NCBI GenBank assembly: GCA_004173235.1
Contig: SEAC01000016.1
Coordinates: forward strand, 124,001 to 188,000
Origin: Chitinophagaceae bacterium
GTDB taxonomy: Bacteria > Bacteroidota > Bacteroidia > Chitinophagales > Chitinophagaceae
DNA: 64,000 nucleotides
Reading direction: 5' to 3'
Below, piece by piece: positions 16,141-25,400 of this stretch. Position 1 is the first letter of the stretch; every line of letters starts with the position of its first letter. The translations under genes were made by a program, and so were the position numbers. The notes under the pieces are model-generated. The model was given only the letters and a program-made list of their open reading frames with translations, searched no databases and was not told the origin of the DNA.

Positions 16141-18102
16141 TTATTTGATGTTCAGCGTTGCGCCCACCATAAAGTTAAAGCGACGCGAGTTGTATCCGTA
16201 CGCATCGGTATACTTCTGGTTGAGCATATTACGCAGGTCGGCAAATAGCTTAACCGAAGAACCCACCTGGTATTCGGTGTAGAAGTCTACGGTGCCGTAG
16301 GCGTCGAGCTCTGTTGGAGCACCGCCGAAGATGAACTCCTGCCGGGCACCCACGTGACGATACGTTGCACTCACCGTCCAGTTGCTGCACGGGAAGAAGC
16401 CCGCAGTAACATTCGCGAGGCTTTTCGGCCGGCGGAACAGGTTGTTGTAGGTGGTATCACCCTTCACATCGTAACCGAATGTGGAAGAGTTATACGCATA
16501 GTTGAGCGTGTTCACTTCGCCGGTTACCCACGTATAGTTGGCCGACGCGAAATACGACTTCGTGCGTGCCTGCAATTCCAGCTCGAGGCCGTGGTCTTTC
16601 TGGCGGTTGTAGTTGAAGTATACGTTCGTAGCGTTGTTGAAGTCGAGGCCGTTCTTCGTGTCGCGGCTGAAGTACGTAGCGCGCGCCATCAACTGGCGCA
16701 CCGGCCGCACCTCTACGCCGGCATCGATCGTGAAGGTTTCTTCCGGCTTCAGCGTGCGCGTTCCAACCGACGCATCGAACAACTGGTACAGCGACGGCAC
16801 TTTGTATGCCGTGGCCAGGTTGGCAAAAAGCTTCACCTGGCCCGCAATGCGGTACGATGGGTTGAAGCTCCACGTAAAGTTGTTGCCATAGCGGGAGTGA
16901 TGGTTGTAGCGGCCACCGAGCTCCAGGTTGAAGCCGGAAAGATCCTTCAGCAGGAACGCCGCATAAACGCCGGTTTGCGTGACTTTGGCCGAATCCTTCG
17001 CAAGGGCCGTTTCATATAACCCGAAAGAACTTTTGGACCCGTAGTACTGGTCGGTATTCTGCAGTCTCCATTCGGCGCCTCCCAGTATTTCTACATGTTG
17101 CGAAAACTGCACGCGCGTATACGCTTCTGCAAAATGCGAGCGCCCGCTGTACTGCTGCCGCGTCCAGTCGGCAAAGCCGCCAACGAAGAGCGAATCATCC
17201 CAGTAATAGCGTTTCATGCTATTGTAGTTGTAGTTGATGAACAGCTGGTTGGCAGGGCCGTACTGGATGGTTGTAGCAAGTCCGGCGGTGGTCTGATCCC
17301 ACTTCACCGTGTAGTCCTTCTCGTCGGTAAACGCGCCTGCATCGAGGTCGGTCTTGTAGTGCGAGCCCTGCCCGTAGAAGCGCAGGTTCACCTTGCCCGA
17401 AATGTCGAAGCCGAGCGACAACTGGTAGGCGTCCTGGCGGAAAGCATCGTTGTCGAAGCCGCCGCTGACCGTGGTGTCTTCCGCGCTCGACATTCCTTCG
17501 GCCGACAAGCGGTTGTAGGAAGCATTGTACGCAACCTTCTTCGCCTTTCCCGCCAGTGAGAACGCGCCTTTGAACGTGTCGTACGAGCCGCGCGCGATAG
17601 TGCCGGTGCCCTGCACTTTTCCTTCGGCGCTTTTGCGCGTGATCACGTTGACTACGCCTGCAACGGCATCGGAACCATAGAGTGTAGAAAGTGCGCCCTT
17701 AACGATTTCCACGCGCTCGATGTTCTCGATGGGAAGTGCGTTGATGTCGAAGGCGCCTGCGATCGTCGAGGGGTCGTAGGCGGGGATGCCGTCGATGAGG
17801 ATCAGCGTCTTGCCCGTGCCTGCTCCGCGCAGGTAGAGGTCCTGGTAGGTGCCGGGCGTGTTTTGCGCACCGATGATGGCGAATCCGGCCTGCTGGTTGA
17901 GTACGTCAGACAGTGTTTTGCCCGTGCTGCGCCGCAGGATGTCGGCACCGATGATGGTGACCACCTTTCCGGTCTCGTTCACGTTCTTCGAAAACTTGTT
18001 GGCGGTGATCACCACCTCGGGAAGCGTTCTCTGGGCACTGTCGGTTTGTGCGAATGCATGGCTGCAGCCCAGGATGGCAGCCACGGCAAAAGCTCTTTTC
18101 AT
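16141..18102 (-). CDS. btuB: TonB-dependent receptor, BtuB-like (cobalamin uptake)
   Basis: Outer-membrane active transporter of 653 residues. It has a signal peptide (MKRAFAVAAILGCSHAFA), a TonB-box-like LPEVVITANKF segment, and a plug domain (about 25-150) with ILIDGIPAYDP and IERVEIVKGALSTLYGSDAVAGVVNVIT, then a beta-barrel ending in a terminal strand (FMVGATLNIK). Size and sequence style match BtuB rather than the roughly 1000-residue SusC group. A cobalamin riboswitch directly upstream gives strong support for vitamin B12 or another corrinoid as substrate. The PP-loop gene follows in the same operon. Confidence 0.9.
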   Translation of the reverse strand: MKRAFAVAAILGCSHAFAQTDSAQRTLPEVVITANKFSKNVNETGKVVTIIGADILRRSTGKTLSDVLNQQAGFAIIGAQNTPGTYQDLYLRGAGTGKTLILIDGIPAYDPSTIAGAFDINALPIENIERVEIVKGALSTLYGSDAVAGVVNVITRKSAEGKVQGTGTIARGSYDTFKGAFSLAGKAKKVAYNASYNRLSAEGMSSAEDTTVSGGFDNDAFRQDAYQLSLGFDISGKVNLRFYGQGSHYKTDLDAGAFTDEKDYTVKWDQTTAGLATTIQYGPANQLFINYNYNSMKRYYWDDSLFVGGFADWTRQQYSGRSHFAEAYTRVQFSQHVEILGGAEWRLQNTDQYYGSKSSFGLYETALAKDSAKVTQTGVYAAFLLKDLSGFNLELGGRYNHHSRYGNNFTWSFNPSYRIAGQVKLFANLATAYKVPSLYQLFDASVGTRTLKPEETFTIDAGVEVRPVRQLMARATYFSRDTKNGLDFNNATNVYFNYNRQKDHGLELELQARTKSYFASANYTWVTGEVNTLNYAYNSSTFGYDVKGDTTYNNLFRRPKSLANVTAGFFPCSNWTVSATYRHVGARQEFIFGGAPTELDAYGTVDFYTEYQVGSSVKLFADLRNMLNQKYTDAYGYNSRRFNFMVGATLNIK

Positions 18103-18204
18103 AAAAGAGGGGTTTTGAAGTGACTGCTTCCGGTAAAAGGGGAACTAAAAAGCGTAAACTTTCCATTCCTTGCTTTTCACCCGAAAGCAAAATTGAATTG
18201 AATC

Positions 18205-18222
18205 TCCCGGCACAGGCCGGGA
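18205..18222 (-). promoter_or_regulatory. hairpin downstream of riboswitch, possible expression platform
   Basis: A perfect seven-base-pair stem TCCCGGC / GCCGGGA with a four-base loop lies between the riboswitch aptamer and the btuB-like start. On the minus strand it is followed by a T-rich but interrupted stretch, so it may be an intrinsic terminator or a leader structure controlled by the aptamer. Confidence 0.5.
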
Positions 18223-18227
18223 AATGT

Positions 18228-18478
18228 TGCAGCGGGCAGGTCTTCTGGCTCAATCGTTCGGGCGCCTTCCCATCCCGCCTGAGGCGAGACAGTGGCAGGT
18301 TGCCCTTGGTGGTGGAGGTGAATGGTGAATGGTCAATCGGCGTATGCACGAAAGCTCGCCCTGACCTTTTCACCATTCACCATTGATCATTCACCTCGAT
18401 CTTACAGCTACGGGGATAGCTCCTGATTCCAACAGGATTCCCTTTTCATCACCAACATGACGTTGGTGAACCAGTTGC
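18228..18478 (-). promoter_or_regulatory. cobalamin riboswitch
   Basis: Read on the minus strand, the region contains the conserved cobalamin aptamer pieces in order: GGGAATCCTG, AATCAGGAGCT, CCCCGTAGCTGTAAG, later AAGGCGCC, and the B12 box GAGCCAGAAGACCTGCC (18234-18251 on the plus strand). It sits 126 bases upstream of the BtuB-like gene and should lower its expression when adenosylcobalamin or a related corrinoid is abundant. The peripheral arm between the core pieces is enlarged by an inverted pair of low-complexity repeats (18315-18337 and 18370-18397), with unit TGAATGG or CCATTCA. These lie outside the ligand-binding core, which appears intact. Confidence 0.93.
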
Positions 18479-18482
18479 GCGG

Positions 18483-18516
18483 CGAAGATAGGGGAGTGAA
18501 GCGTTGGGATGAACAA
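18483..18516 (-). promoter_or_regulatory. candidate promoter for the riboswitch-btuB operon
   Basis: On the minus strand, TTG (18514-18516), a 23-base spacer and TATCTTCG (18483-18490) lie just upstream of the riboswitch. The fit to TTG / TAnnTTTG has one mismatch in the -7 element. Confidence 0.5.
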
Positions 18517-18631
18517 GTGCTGGTAGGCGACGGTTATCTGTTCATAGTTGAGCACCGTTTAGAACACCGCGGACATGTTCCGGGTTCCTTTCTTCCCGAT
18601 GCTTGTTGTGTATCTTCAAACATAACTAGCT

Positions 18632-19375
18632 ATGCAATTCACCCCAACCAATCCCATTGTACATCTTTGCATCCGGGGAATGGCGCTCGAAGCGCAAGGG
18701 CAAACGGGCGCTGCCCAGACCGTATTTCTACAAGCATGGAACGAAGCGGCTCACGACTTTGAACGATACCTGGCGGCTTATTACCTCGCCCGCACTGCAA
18801 CGGATGCATCGGAACAACTGACGTGGCTCGAAGCAGCCCGCGATGCAGCCGCCAGCGTCGACGACGTGGCCGTGCGCAGTGGCATGCCCGCTTTGTATCG
18901 TGCCTTTGCAGCGTGTTACACCGCACTGGGTGATGCCGCATCGGCAGCGCATTACACAAAGCGCGCTGAAGATGCCTCAGGCACTCCTTACGATGCTGGT
19001 CCTTTCTATCACGGCACCCGCGCCAATCTCCGCACCGGCGACCTGCTTACACCCGGCTTTGGTTCCAACTACCAGGATGGCCTGCAGATGAACCATATCT
19101 ATTTCACTGCGTTGCCGAATGGAGCCGGGCTTGCGGCCGCACTGGCGAAAGGAGAAACTCCGCAGCGCGTCTACATAGTGGAGCCCACGGGTTCCTTTGA
19201 GCACGACCCTAATGTTACCGACGTCAAATTCCCGGGCAATCCTACGCGTTCGTACCGCACCGCTGCAACTCTACGCATCGTTGGTGAGCTCAACGAATGG
19301 GAACGAACGAGCGAAGAGCAGGTGCGTCAATGGCGCGAACGGCTGGCCGCAAGCGAAGGCAAAATCATCAACTGA
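18632..19375 (+). CDS. TPR-like domain fused to Arr-type rifampin ADP-ribosyltransferase
   Basis: A 247-residue protein. Residues about 124-235 match Arr, the enzyme that inactivates rifamycins by transferring ADP-ribose from NAD to the drug: FYHGTRANL with His127, NHIYFTA with Tyr157, VEPTGSFEHDPN with Asp192, and PGNPTRSYR. These correspond to the His/Tyr/Asp set known for Arr. Residues 1-120 form an extra alanine-rich helical region with tetratricopeptide-like spacing (for example IRGMALEAQGQTGAAQTVFLQAW). Free-standing Arr proteins are about 140 residues, so this is an N-terminal fusion. A resistance role is possible but not proven; the enzyme may have another native target. Confidence 0.85.
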   Translation: MQFTPTNPIVHLCIRGMALEAQGQTGAAQTVFLQAWNEAAHDFERYLAAYYLARTATDASEQLTWLEAARDAAASVDDVAVRSGMPALYRAFAACYTALGDAASAAHYTKRAEDASGTPYDAGPFYHGTRANLRTGDLLTPGFGSNYQDGLQMNHIYFTALPNGAGLAAALAKGETPQRVYIVEPTGSFEHDPNVTDVKFPGNPTRSYRTAATLRIVGELNEWERTSEEQVRQWRERLAASEGKIIN

Positions 19376-19390
19376 TGATAGCAAAACAGA

Positions 19391-19417
19391 GAAGCGCCGG
19401 CCCGTGGCCAGCGCTTC
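19391..19417. terminator. bidirectional hairpin between arr-like gene and adhesin gene
   Basis: Stem GAAGCGC / GCGCTTC plus GGCC / GGCC with one C-A mismatch and a three-base loop, placed between convergent genes. It is followed by a 14-bp direct duplication, TTCTTACTCATCGC at 19415-19428 and 19429-19442. The T-tracts are short, so strength is uncertain. Confidence 0.6.
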
Positions 19418-19442
19418 TTACTCATCGCTTCTTACTCATCGC

Positions 19443-22400
19443 TCATTCCTTCACAACCCGCAACGTCTGCACCGCGCCTTCCGCATCGCGCAGCGTTACA
19501 AAGTAGATGCCCGCAGCCTGACGGTCCATAGGTATTTGTACGGTTTGCGTACCTGCACTCATGCGCGTACCATTGCTCCAAAGCTTGCGTCCCTGCGCGT
19601 CGAAGAGGGAGAGCTGCACCGTGCCCGCCGCGGGAGCAGACAGCTGCAATTGTGCATTGCCGCGCACGGGGTTGGCCGTGAATACGGCTTGCAGGCCTGC
19701 GCCTCCAGCGTCGGTAAGGCGGATCACCGAAGTATAGGTTGCGTTGCCATCAAAGTCGGTTTGTTTGATGCGATAATAAATCGCGCCCTGCGCGTTGCGG
19801 CGCGTGTAGCTGTAGCTGTGCTCGCTGCTGCTGTTGCCGGCGCCTGCCACCTGCGCAAGCGCGGTGAAGCTGCGGCCATCGCGGCTTTCTTCTACTGTAA
19901 AGCCGGCGTTGTTGGTTTCGGTAGCCGTGCGCCACTGCAGTTCATCGCTGCCGTTGCGGCGCTGCCCGGTGAAGGACGTCCAGGTAACCGGCAACACCGC
20001 ATCAAGCATCCGCACCGAGAAGGGAGAAAAGCTCGTGAAGTTGCTGCGTGAAACAGTGTACGGGTTCGAGCCGCCGGCGTTCAAGGCCACCGTTCCGTAA
20101 TCCCAGCTGCTGCCGGTGTAGTGTGCAAAACGACAGCTGCCGCGCGAGAACTGCGGAAGCTCGCGGCTCGCCGGCCATTGCACCGTAATGGTAGCATTGG
20201 AGCCTCCCGCAACAGCTTCGCTAATCATCCAGGTGGCGTTCACCGCGTAGTTGGTGAGCACGCCGCCGTTGGTGCCGGAGAGGTAGGCCGCCGGCAGCAC
20301 ACGCACGCTGATGTTATCGCCGGTGGAGCCCGCCGTAAAGGCGACGGTCGCAGGGAGATATGCGTTCGTGGTGCCAACCGGGAACAATTTGCTGCCGCTT
20401 GCCGCGAGCGGAAGCACCAGCGCGCCATTGCCCGTGGCCACCAGATAATTGGTGCTGCTTGAAGTGATGTTGCCCGTCACGCTAAGGTCGAACGCGCCGA
20501 GCGTTGCCTTGCCCGCAGTAAGCACGAGGTTGCCGGCAACAGCAACGTTGGAGGCAAGCGAAAGCCCGAATGTGTTGTTCAGCGTGAGCTGGTTGAAGGA
20601 GCTGAGCGCGCTCACCGTTTGCGCTTCCACGCCATTGAAGTTCACGATGCCTGTAGTTGCGAAGCTGCCGCCGGTCTGCGTCCAGTTGCCGCCCACGTTA
20701 TGCGTGAACGCGCCACCCGCAAGCGATCCACCCGTGATGGTCATGTGTTTCAGCAGCGTAAGACCGGCCGAAGTGCTCTTGGCACCGGCTGTTATTTCTA
20801 CGGAACCATACGTCACCGTTGGCGTGAGTGCCTGTGCACCGCCGTAATACTCCACGATGCTGAACGAGTCGAGCACGTATTGCGTAAAGGCGGGAAGCAC
20901 GCTGCTGCCCGCGATGCGCAGGCGTGCGTTGTTCTCGATGGTGAGCGTGTTGGGCGTGTTTACCGCGTCCTGCGTGATGGTGAGAATGCCCATGTCGAGG
21001 TTGCCCGAAGTAATGTTTAGGTCGGTAACTCCGATTACGTTCTTCTGCAGCACAAGCGAGTAACCACTGCTCTTTTCAATGTCGAAGTCGGCCAGGGTGA
21101 GCGACGCAGCCGAGCCCGTGAGGTTGCCGTTCATGGCACCATTGAAGGTAACGCCTGCATTGGCCGCGTCGATGCTGCCGTTGATGGTAAGGTCGTGGCT
21201 TACGTTGAAATCCGAGTTCACGCTCATCACCGCGCCGCTGTTCACCGTGAGGTCGTAGAAGCTGGTGTTGGGTGAACCCGACATCTGTGCGGTTGCCGAT
21301 GTGAATACGAAGCGCGAAGTGCCGCCGTTGAGCGTGCCGGCCGATTCGAAATCACCTGCAAGCGTGTATGTGTTTGAGCCGGCGTTGAATACGCTGTTGT
21401 CGGCGATGGTAAAGTTGCCGCTGATGTTGCTCCAGTTGGCCGAAGGCGCGACGCCTGCCGTGTTTCCGATCGTTACGTTCGCGAGCGCAGTGGGCGTGCC
21501 GCTCACCGTGAGTGCCGCGCTGCCACCAAAGTTGACGGTGCCTGTGCTGCTGAAGGTATTGCCACCGGAGTTCGCTCCGAGGTTGGCAGTCTTCGGAGTC
21601 GAAGGGTTGAAGAAGAGTATTCCGCTGCTCGTTACCACACCATTGTTGGTAAAATTGCCGGCAATGGTATGCGTGGAAACACCACCGTTGAACGAAGCAC
21701 CGTTCGCGATGGTGAAAGGCCCGAGCACGTTCCAGGCTACGCTCGGACTGATGCCGCCGGTGTTGCGGATGTTGAGCGTTCCGAAAGTGGGCGTACTCGT
21801 GGAGTTGAGTACCGGTGCAAAGGTGCCTTCGAAATTGATGATGCCGGTGGAAGTAGATACCAGCGCGTTGATCAGCTGGATCGTTTGCACCTGCGTGCCT
21901 GCAAACGTTGTAGAGCCACTGCTTGTAAGCGTGCCGCTGTTGGTAAGGTTGCCATACAGCACCGCCGTGCCGGCGCCTGCATTGTAGGTGCCGCCGCTCA
22001 CGATGGTGAGTGCGCCATTAAACGTGATGTCGGAGCCGGCAACAGTATACGAACCGTATACGGTCAGCTTGTTGAAGGTGCTGTTGCCGGTAATGGTCTT
22101 GCCACTGCCCATGGCCAGCACGGCGCCCGTTGCCGGGGTGAATGTGCCGCTGTTGCTCCAGTTGCCGTAGATGGAAAGGTTATGCGCCGCGCCGTTGAGC
22201 GTGGCGCCGCTGCTGATAGAAAGGTTGCCAAGCACGGAAGTAGAGGCCGCAAGCGTTTTCGCGTTCGAACCGCCATTGGTGAGCACAAGGTTGCCGTAGG
22301 AGATGCCGCTTACGGTTTGCGTGCCGGTGCCGTTATACGTAGTTGTACTGTTCGAGCCGAAGGTGTAGTACGTGTAGTTAGCGGGGAAGTTGTTGCTGCC

Positions 22401-25400
22401 GCCGACGACGAGCGCAGCGCCATCTGTCACCTGAAGTGTGCCGCCGATGGTGTTGCGGTTTGCGGTGAAGGTGGACAGGTTGAGTGTGCCTGCTTGCACC
22501 AGCAGGTCGCTGTTGAGTGTGAGGTTGCCTGTCAGTGTGGCCGTGCCTCCGGTTTTGTTGATGACGATCTTGTTGAAGGACGTTGCTGAAATGCTCTGGT
22601 TGCCGGATCCGGTAAAGGTGGCTGTTCCGCCGTTGGGCAGGTAGGTGCCGTTGTTGAACCAGTTGCCACTCACCTGGATCGTTGTGCGGTTGGTGGCGAA
22701 GGCTCCGTTTGCAATGGTCACATCGCCGGCGATGGTAGTAGGGCCGGAGAAGTCGAACGTGCCTGCAGTTACCGTAAGGTTGCCGTTGACGGAGGTAGTG
22801 GACCCCGCGGTGGCCGTTGCTGCCGTCTTATTGATCACAAGCTGGTTGTAGGTAACGCCGCCAACAGCCTGGAAGTTGCCGCCATTGTACGTAACGGTGC
22901 CGCTGCCCGGCGTGAAGGTGCCGCTGCTGTAGGTGAAGTCGCCTCCGATATTGAGGTTGCCCGCGCCGGTGAAGTTGATGTTCGCGCCACCGCTTTCCGT
23001 AAGCGAGCCTGTAAGGGCCACAGTGCCGGTGCCGATGCCGAGGTTGATGGCGTGGCCGCTCGTGCCATCGCTCAACAGGATATTGCCGTTTACGGTAAGT
23101 GTTTGTGCACCTACGTTCAACGTATGCGTAACGTTGGAACTCCAGCTTCCGCTGATGTTGCCCTGCGTGGTAAGCGAGCCGCTGGCGCCCAGTGTGAGCG
23201 TTACGGCTTGAGCACTGCCAAAGAGAATGCTCTTGGCCGTTGCGGCCGTTGTGATCGTGGGCTGGCTGCCGAAGGCAACGGCGCCGATCTGCACGATGTC
23301 GTTGGCGGAAGGCGGCAGCGATGGCGATCCCTGCACGCTGCTCCAGTTGTTCGGGTTGTTCCAGTCGGAATTTTGCGAGCCGTTCCAGTTCACCACATTG
23401 CTGGTGGCCGAAAGCGTCCAGCTGCCGGCGATGGTGGAAAGACCCGTTTGCTCTACGTAATTGCCGGAACTGCTGCTGCCCGATGAGCCCATCGCGGTCC
23501 AGCTGCCCGAAAGCCGGTAAGGCTGCAGGCTGGCCTCGTTGTTGCCATTCAGCTCAACGTCTTCGTAGTGAAGACGCAGGCGCGCCGAAGTGTACGTTCC
23601 CGACGCTACGCTTATCGTATAACTACGGTTGATGGCGGCGCCGAAGGGGAAGGTGCTGACGTTGCCGGTTGCTACCGTTACGGTGACCCCGTTGACGCCC
23701 GAAGCTCCGGTAAAGTTGACCAGGTTTTGCGCGCTTTCAAACGGATAGTCCGTGCCCGATACTAACGCGTGCGCACGCTCGATGGTGCCGAGAATGCTGC
23801 TGCCCGCCGCGAAGTTGATGGTGGAAGTAACGATGATGCGTTTGGATGTCGTACGCAACACGCCGCTCGTCATGTTGAGCGTAGGCGTGGTGATGTCATT
23901 CGCCAGGAACACCGAGTTGGTGACGCTGGTCTTGTTGATCGTAAGTATGTTGAACGTTGTTGCGCCCGTGAGCGTGGCGTCGCTCGTGCCGGTGAACGAC
24001 ACGGTGCTGCCGCCCGCGGTAAAGCCTCCGTTGTTGATCCAGTTGCCCTGAACGATGTGGCTGAATGCGCCGGCCGCAAGCGAAGCGCCGTTGTTGATCG
24101 TGATGTCGTCGGTTACGGTGAGCGCGCCGGTGGCGGTCTTCGCACCGCCGCTAAACACGAGGTTGTCGTAGGTAGCGCCGGGAACGTTCTGCGCAGCTCC
24201 ATTGAAGATGACCGTGTTGGGTTTCGTCGTAGCCGTATTGAAGGTGCCGCTGCCGATGGTTAGCGCGGCTGCAATGCCGAGCGTGGAGTTGGCCGCCAGC
24301 TGCAGCGACGATGTGCCGCTGAGTGTTACGCTATCGAGGTTGGAAGTTCCGTTATACAGGCACGTGCCGTTGAACGTGACCTTGCAGGCGGTTGCGGTAA
24401 GGCTGCCGGTAACGTCGAGCGTGTTGCCGATGGTGAACGAGGTGTTGGCGGTAAGCGTGCCGGTTGCCGAGAGTGTGTTGATGGAGATAACGCCGCCGCC
24501 GGTGATGCTTTTGCCACTGCCGTTCATCACGAGGATGCCGCTGCTGCTGAAGCTTCCGCTCACCGCAAGGTTGCCCGTGAGGTTGAAGCCTGAAGTGGCG
24601 CTGACCACGCCCGCTGCCGAAACGGTAAGGTTGTTGAGCGTAATGTTGGAGCCCGAGATCGTTTTGGTGGCTCCGCCCGTCATCGTGATCGTGCCGCTGG
24701 TGTGGGTAAACACACCCGAGCCCGTCGTGGCCAGGTTACCTGCCACGTTGATAGCGCTCACTGACGATGAAACGCCCGAGGCAACGGTGGTGAGGTTGTT
24801 GAAGTTAAAGGCACCACTTCCGCTCAGGATGGAGCCCGCGCCGCCAATGGAAATCGTTCCGGTTGTGGTGCCACCATTGATGGTGCCGTTGTTTACGAGG
24901 TTGCCGCTGAGCGTATGTGCAAAGTTGCCTGCGTTGAAGGTGGTGCCGCTGCCCAGCGTGCTGCCGCTGCTCACGGTCATCCCGGCATTGGCATTGGCCG
25001 TTATTGAGCCCGCTGTGGTAAATGCATTGGCAACGGAAAACGCAGTGGCGGGGAGCGTTTTAATGCCGCTGCCGGAAAGTACGAGGTTGCCATAGGTCTT
25101 CAACGAAACCGTTTGGGCTGCTCCGTAGTATTCCACCGTGCTCGTATAGCTCAGCGAATACGCGTTATAGTTGATGGGGAAGTTCGATCCGGAAAGTTTG
25201 AGCGTGGCCCCGTTGGCAACACTGAACGTGCCGCCAGTGGTGGTGGTGCCGCGGTTGGCATTGACGCCCTGGAGGTCGAGCGTACCGGCGTCCACATAGA
25301 TATTGCCATAAGAGGCGGCGCTGGAGGTGAGTGCGTTGAGGTTGGAGCTCACTGTGCGCACACCGCTGCCTGTGATACGCAGCGTGGAGTAAGTGTAGGA

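Noticed and set aside
21265-25095. Several hydrophobic Pro/Val/Leu-rich frames on the plus strand
   Set aside because: They are mirror images of the Ser/Thr/Gly/Asn repeats of the giant surface protein on the other strand, not membrane proteins.
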